A DNA stretch of 64,000 nucleotides, from the NCBI RefSeq assembly GCF_016907815.1, contig NZ_JAFBCQ010000001.1:2728001-2792000 (forward strand), given 5' to 3'. The DNA comes from Microbacterium aurum (lineage in GTDB: Bacteria; Actinomycetota; Actinomycetes; Actinomycetales; Microbacteriaceae). A program made the position numbers and the translations under genes. The notes under the pieces were generated by a model that searched no databases, was not told the origin of the DNA, and worked only from the letters and a program-made list of their open reading frames with translations. This document shows positions 58,528 through 64,000 of this stretch, in pieces. The first letter of the stretch is position 1, and each line of letters opens with the position of its first letter.

Positions 58528-58603
58528 ACATCAGTCTTCCACTGATGTCACAGTAGGATCAAGCTTTTCCTCATAAGTCCGATTCGAGAAGCTCGGGACT
58601 TAT
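58528..58603. promoter_or_regulatory. Two palindromes upstream of the SatD-family gene
   Basis: ACATCAGT-CTTCC-ACTGATGT (58528-58548) touches the start codon. ATAAGTCC (58573-58580) pairs with GGACTTAT (58596-58603), in an AT-rich patch. Candidate operators or an mRNA leader structure; the nearby argH end means the second could also be a terminator. Confidence 0.55.
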
Positions 58604-58617
58604 TGCTTTCAACGAGT

Positions 58618-60066
<1,449 letters not shown>

Positions 60067-60126
60067 CTACCGACGGCCGTGGGGCGGGTTGGCGGGGTGG
60101 GTTCCGCGCCGCGGCACGCCCCATGT

Positions 60127-61233
60127 TCAGGGCGCGACGCGACGCGCGACCCACCCCAGCAGCCGCTCCAGCGGTCCACGGCCAAGCAACAGCGCCCACG
60201 CGGTGCACGCCGCGAGCGTCACCAGCACGAACGGCCAGAACGGCTGCAGGGCGCGGAAACCCAGGAGGTCTCCCGTGTCGCCGAGCACCGCCGCCGCGAT
60301 GAGCGCCCACGCGACGAGCTGGCCCACGTAGGCCGTCAGCGGCATCGACCCGACGGCGCGCAGCGGCAGCAATACGCCGTTCGCGCGGGTGCGGCACAGC
60401 AGCACACACGCCCCGATGGTCGCCAGCGCGCCCCCACCGGATCCGATGACCTCGAGCAGCCCACCGGAGTGCGCGTCGTCGGCGAGCACCTGCCCGAGAA
60501 TGCTCCGCGGGTCGAGGGCGGCGAGGGCCGGCACGGCGGATGCCGCGGCCGCCGCGATCGCCGCGACAAGGCCACCCGCGGTCAGCAGCCACGCGGTCCG
60601 TCGCGAGCGCAGGTCCGCGCGCCCGGCGGCCATCCCCGCGACGACGAATGCCGACCACAGTGGGAAGGGGTAGTGCCAGCCGAGGATCAGAGCGAGGTCG
60701 CCGCCCGTCTCGCCCTCCCACACCGGCAGGGCGTTCAGCCACGGCAGCAACCAAGGCACGACCAGGGCGATGACGGCCGCGATGATCCACAGCATCCGCG
60801 CGGACAGGCGCAGGAGCGGCAGCGCGATGAGGAACAGCAGCGCGTACGCGGGCAGGATGACGTACACCGGCACGCCCGTCGAGATCAGCAGCGCGCCGAT
60901 CACCCACAGCAGAATGGCGCGCACCACCAGCCGCCGCCGCGCCGTGCTGAGCGCCGCGCCGTCGATCGGGCGCGCTCCCCCGGTCACGAGCGCGATCGAC
61001 ACCCCGGCGAGCGTCGCGAACAGGATCGACGAGCGCCCGTTCGCGACATCGATCCAGGTCGCCGGGTCGGCGGGATCGAACGGCGCGATCGTCAGCAGGT
61101 GCGCCGCGAACATCCCGAGCACGGCGAGGCCGCGCGCCAGATCCACACCAGGGATACGACCGGGGATGCGACCGGCGATGCGGCCGTGGCCGCTCCGCAG
61201 GATGCCGGTGTCTCGCTGCGCTCGCTCGCTCAC
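60127..61233 (-). CDS. Membrane acyltransferase-like protein (DUF418/DUF1624 type)
   Basis: A 368-residue protein from GTG 61233. It has about ten membrane segments and the family start GRIPGVDLARGLAVLGMFAA then HLLTIAPFDPADPATWIDVA; VNGRSS-like ANGRSSILFATLAGVSIALV; near the end AVGSMPLTAYVGQLVAWALI, a DUF418 signature. Related proteins are proposed to acylate sugars or other envelope molecules. It starts 13 bp after argF and may be co-transcribed. Confidence 0.83.
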   Translation of the reverse strand: MSERAQRDTGILRSGHGRIAGRIPGRIPGVDLARGLAVLGMFAAHLLTIAPFDPADPATWIDVANGRSSILFATLAGVSIALVTGGARPIDGAALSTARRRLVVRAILLWVIGALLISTGVPVYVILPAYALLFLIALPLLRLSARMLWIIAAVIALVVPWLLPWLNALPVWEGETGGDLALILGWHYPFPLWSAFVVAGMAAGRADLRSRRTAWLLTAGGLVAAIAAAAASAVPALAALDPRSILGQVLADDAHSGGLLEVIGSGGGALATIGACVLLCRTRANGVLLPLRAVGSMPLTAYVGQLVAWALIAAAVLGDTGDLLGFRALQPFWPFVLVTLAACTAWALLLGRGPLERLLGWVARRVAP

Positions 61234-61246
61234 CGTCCGGGCGGCC

Positions 61247-62170
61247 TCACTGCTGACGCAGCAGCCAGACGAGCAGCGCCTTCTGCGCGTGCAGCCGGTT
61301 CTCGGCCTCGTCCCACACGACGCTCTGCGGTCCGTCGATGACCTCGGCGTCCACCTCGTAGCCGCGGTCGGCCGGCAGGCAGTGGATGAAGACGGCACCG
61401 GCATCCGCCAGCCCCATCGTCTCGGTCGTCACCTTGTACGGGCCGAGGTCGCGCAGGCGCTTGGCCTTCTCCTCCTCCTTGCCCATCGACACCCACGTGT
61501 CGGTGACGATGACATCGGCACCCGCGGCGGCCTCGAGCGGATCGGTGTAGAGCGTGACCGATCCCCCGGTCTGTGCCGCGATGCGGTCGGCATCGGCGAC
61601 GACGTCCTCCCGCGGTGCGTACTCGGCGGGCGAGGCGACGCGCACGTGCATGCCCGCCGTGACCCCGGCGAGCACGTACGAGTGCCCCATGTTCGACTTG
61701 CCGTCGCCGAAGAACGCGAGGGTGAGACCCGTCAGCTCCCCCTTGTGCTCTCGGATGGTGAGGAGATCCGCCAACAGCTGGCAGGGGTGGAAGTCGTCGC
61801 TGAGCGCGTTGACGACCGGGACGGTCGTGCCGCGTGCCATCTCCTCCAGACCCGCCTGCGCGTAGGTGCGCCACACGATGGCCGCCACCTGGCGCTCCAG
61901 CACCCGCGCGGTGTCGGAGGGGGTCTCCTTGCCGCCGAGCTGGCTGTTGGCGGTCGAGATGATCAGGGGCGAGCCGCCGAGGTCGGCGATCCCGACCGCA
62001 AAGGACACCCGCGTGCGGGTAGAGCTCTTGTCGAAGATGACGGCGACCGTCTGCGGGCCCTCGAGGGGCTTGAGCTTCCAGCGGTCCTTCTTGAGCGCGA
62101 CCGCGAGGTCGAGGATCTCCGCCTGTTCGGCGGGGCTCAGGTCGTCGTCGCGCAGCAGGTGGCGGGTCAC
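61247..62170 (-). CDS. argF: Ornithine carbamoyltransferase
   Basis: A 307-residue protein. Carbamoyl-phosphate loop [20 protein letters not shown]; ornithine loop [21 protein letters not shown]-like [12 protein letters not shown]. It makes citrulline. The start overlaps the argD stop (ATGA at 62167-62170). Confidence 0.96.
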   Translation of the reverse strand: MTRHLLRDDDLSPAEQAEILDLAVALKKDRWKLKPLEGPQTVAVIFDKSSTRTRVSFAVGIADLGGSPLIISTANSQLGGKETPSDTARVLERQVAAIVWRTYAQAGLEEMARGTTVPVVNALSDDFHPCQLLADLLTIREHKGELTGLTLAFFGDGKSNMGHSYVLAGVTAGMHVRVASPAEYAPREDVVADADRIAAQTGGSVTLYTDPLEAAAGADVIVTDTWVSMGKEEEKAKRLRDLGPYKVTTETMGLADAGAVFIHCLPADRGYEVDAEVIDGPQSVVWDEAENRLHAQKALLVWLLRQQ

Positions 62171-63426
62171 TTCTTCTCCTCGGGGGTCTCGTCGAGCACG
62201 AGCGCGTCCTCGACGGTGCGCAGCGCGCGGGTGAACAGGTCGATGAACTCGTCGATCTCGACATCGCCGATCGTGAGCGCCGGCGCGATCCGCACCGTCG
62301 CGTCGTTGGCGGCGTTGACGATGAGTCCGTGCTGCTGCGCCGCGGCGACGACGGCGCCGGCGACCGGATGCCGCAGGCTAACGCCGATGAGAAGGCCCCG
62401 ACCCCGGCATCCATCGACCAGGGACGACCCGATCGCGTCGATCGCTTCACGCAGCTGATCGCCGCGGACGGCGGCGTTCTCCACGAGCCCGGCCCGCTCG
62501 ATCTCACCGAGAACGGCCGTCGAGACCGCGGTGGCGAGGGCGTTGCCGCCGAAGGTCGAACCGTGCGTCCCAGGATAGAACAGCTCGCTGGCCGCGCCGA
62601 ACGTGATGAGCGCGCCGATCGGGAAGCCGCCGCCGATGCCTTTGGCGACCGTGATCGCGTCGGGGGTGATGCCCTCGTGCTGGAACGCGAACCACGCACC
62701 GGTGCGGCCGGCGCCGGTCTGGATCTCATCGACGATCAGGAGCGCGCCGTGGCGGGAGGCCAGCTCCCGCGCCGCAGCGAGGAACCCGTCGGGCAGCGGG
62801 ATGACCCCGGCCTCCCCCTTGATCGGCTCCACGAACAGCGCCGCCACGCGGTCGTCGATCGCCTCCTCCAGCGCCTCGACGGTGGAGTCGATGAACTCCA
62901 CGCCCGGCACCATCGGGACGAACGGCGCCTGCATGTACGGCTTGCCGGTGAGGGCGAGCGTGCCCATCGTGCGGCCGTGGAAGGCGTCCTTCAGGGCGAG
63001 GATGCGGGGGCGCCCGGCGCCGCCGTCCTTCGCCGCGCCGTGCAGTCGCGCGAGTTTGAACGCCGCCTCGTTGGCCTCGGCGCCCGAGTTGCCGAAGTAG
63101 ACGCGTCCGGCCGGGCCGGTGCCGGCCAAGCGCTTCAGCTGTGCCGCCAGGGCCAGCTGCGGCGGTGTCGCGAAGAAGTTCGACACGTGCGCGAGCGTCG
63201 CCGCCTGCGTGGCGACGGCGTCGACGAAGACCGGATGCGCGTGGCCGAGCGAGGTCACCGCGATCCCGGCCAGGAAGTCGAGGTAGCGCTTGCCATCGGC
63301 ATCCCACAGCGACGACCCCTCGCCGCGCACGAACAGCGCGTACCGGTCGGAGACGTTGTGGACGAGGTCGCGCGCGGCGTCGTCCTGCCAGTGCGTCTGG
63401 ATCACCTGTTCCGCTGCGCCGCTCAT
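62167..63426 (-). CDS. argD: Acetylornithine aminotransferase
   Basis: A 419-residue PLP enzyme. Schiff-base Lys in [23 protein letters not shown] Asp in [20 protein letters not shown]; substrate region [18 protein letters not shown]. The ATG at 63426 overlaps the argB stop (ATGA). Confidence 0.96.
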   Translation of the reverse strand: MSGAAEQVIQTHWQDDAARDLVHNVSDRYALFVRGEGSSLWDADGKRYLDFLAGIAVTSLGHAHPVFVDAVATQAATLAHVSNFFATPPQLALAAQLKRLAGTGPAGRVYFGNSGAEANEAAFKLARLHGAAKDGGAGRPRILALKDAFHGRTMGTLALTGKPYMQAPFVPMVPGVEFIDSTVEALEEAIDDRVAALFVEPIKGEAGVIPLPDGFLAAARELASRHGALLIVDEIQTGAGRTGAWFAFQHEGITPDAITVAKGIGGGFPIGALITFGAASELFYPGTHGSTFGGNALATAVSTAVLGEIERAGLVENAAVRGDQLREAIDAIGSSLVDGCRGRGLLIGVSLRHPVAGAVVAAAQQHGLIVNAANDATVRIAPALTIGDVEIDEFIDLFTRALRTVEDALVLDETPEEKK

Positions 63427-64000
63427 CCGGCCACCACCTCTGTTCCGATTCCCTGTTCCGTGAAGATCTCCACCAGCACCGAGTGCGGCTGGCGGCCGTC
63501 GATGATCGCCGCCGTGTCGACGCCGCCGTCGACGGCGTCGAGGCACGCCTGCATCTTCGGGATCATGCCCGACTCCAGCCGCGGCAGCATGGCGCGCAGC
63601 TCGTCCGCCGTCAGGTGCGAGACGAGCGAGTCGCGGTTCGGCCAGTCCGCGTAGAGTCCCGGCACGTCGGTGAGGACGACGAGCTTCGTCGCGTCGAGCG
63701 CGATCGCGAGTGCCGCGGCCGCGGCATCCGCGTTCACGTTGAGCGAGTGCCCCGGGTTGTCGAGGTCCGGCGCGATCGAGGACACCACGGGAATGCGGCC
63801 GGCGGCCAGCTGGTCGAGCACCGGCTGCGGGTCGACGGCGACGACGTCGCCCACCGCGCCCAGGTCGTGTTCGGTGCCGTCGATGACGACGCCGCGGCGG
63901 CGGCCGTGGAACAGTCCCGCATCCTCCCCCGACAGGCCCGCCGCGAAGGGGCCGTACGCGTTGATGCGGGCGACCAGTTGCGGGTTGACCTGACCGGTCA
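63423..64000 (-). CDS. argB: Acetylglutamate kinase, N-terminus outside the window
   Basis: About 192 C-terminal residues are visible. They include [60 protein letters not shown] and [20 protein letters not shown], typical of the amino-acid kinase fold of ArgB. It phosphorylates N-acetylglutamate. It leads into argD and argF with overlapping codons. Confidence 0.95.
   Translation of the reverse strand, partial: TGQVNPQLVARINAYGPFAAGLSGEDAGLFHGRRRGVVIDGTEHDLGAVGDVVAVDPQPVLDQLAAGRIPVVSSIAPDLDNPGHSLNVNADAAAAALAIALDATKLVVLTDVPGLYADWPNRDSLVSHLTADELRAMLPRLESGMIPKMQACLDAVDGGVDTAAIIDGRQPHSVLVEIFTEQGIGTEVVAG

Overview
The window is chromosomal DNA of a high-GC actinobacterium, most likely Microbacterium or a close relative in Microbacteriaceae. 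This rests on the GC-rich codon use, the gene order parA-scpA-scpB-rluB-tyrA-cmk-der, an rRNA spacer without tRNA genes, frequent GTGA/ATGA stop-start overlaps and several leaderless-type promoters. Genus assignment is inference; the 16S gene (46189-47712, minus) would settle it.

Layout. (1) 1-2.5 kb: a VOC protein cut by the window edge, a TetR regulator, and a MarR regulator divergent from an FMN-reductase/acetyltransferase fusion; the last two share an almost mirror-symmetric promoter. (2) 2.5-8.4 kb: a rearranged zone. A MocR-type (PLP-dependent) gene was split by an IS21 element at 3083-5750 with a clean 6-bp target duplication. A further piece of the same type of gene lies inverted and fused in frame to the catalytic half of a tyrosine recombinase. 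A frameshifted DUF2510 gene and an unknown gene follow. (3) 8386-18643: a 10.2-kb integrative element bounded by 47-bp direct repeats, inserted in the 3' part of tRNA-Pro(GGG). It carries an integrase, AlpA-type and XRE-type regulators, a winged-helix initiator with internal iterons, a small-terminase-like protein, a HicBA toxin-antitoxin and several unknowns. No capsid, tail or conjugation genes are visible, so it looks like a phage satellite. (4) 18.7-42.4 kb: housekeeping genes, including nrdDG behind paired NrdR boxes, der-cmk-tyrA-rluB-scpB-scpA-parA, a SufS-like desulfurase paired with a membrane thioredoxin-like protein, xerD, a Nudix gene, pyrG, recN, nadK, tlyA, a HAD phosphatase and a TPR-like protein.

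(5) 42.4-48.1 kb: one rRNA operon on the minus strand (16S-23S-5S) with tandem promoters, an antitermination-type leader and a strong terminator. (6) 48.4-64 kb: a class III CoA transferase; a ChvE/MmsB/MmsA-type sugar ABC transporter with its LacI regulator, which shares an operator motif with the transporter promoter; tyrS; a SatD-family gene; and the arginine genes argB(partial)-argD-argF, a membrane acyltransferase-like gene and argH.

The candidate novel system is the tRNA-Pro element. Its integrase, paired arm repeats on both sides of the att core, initiator with built-in origin-like repeats, and terminase-like gene form a consistent satellite lifestyle. Several of its genes and neighbours carry single-base frameshifts in short G/C runs or an in-frame stop; these are either decay or assembly error.
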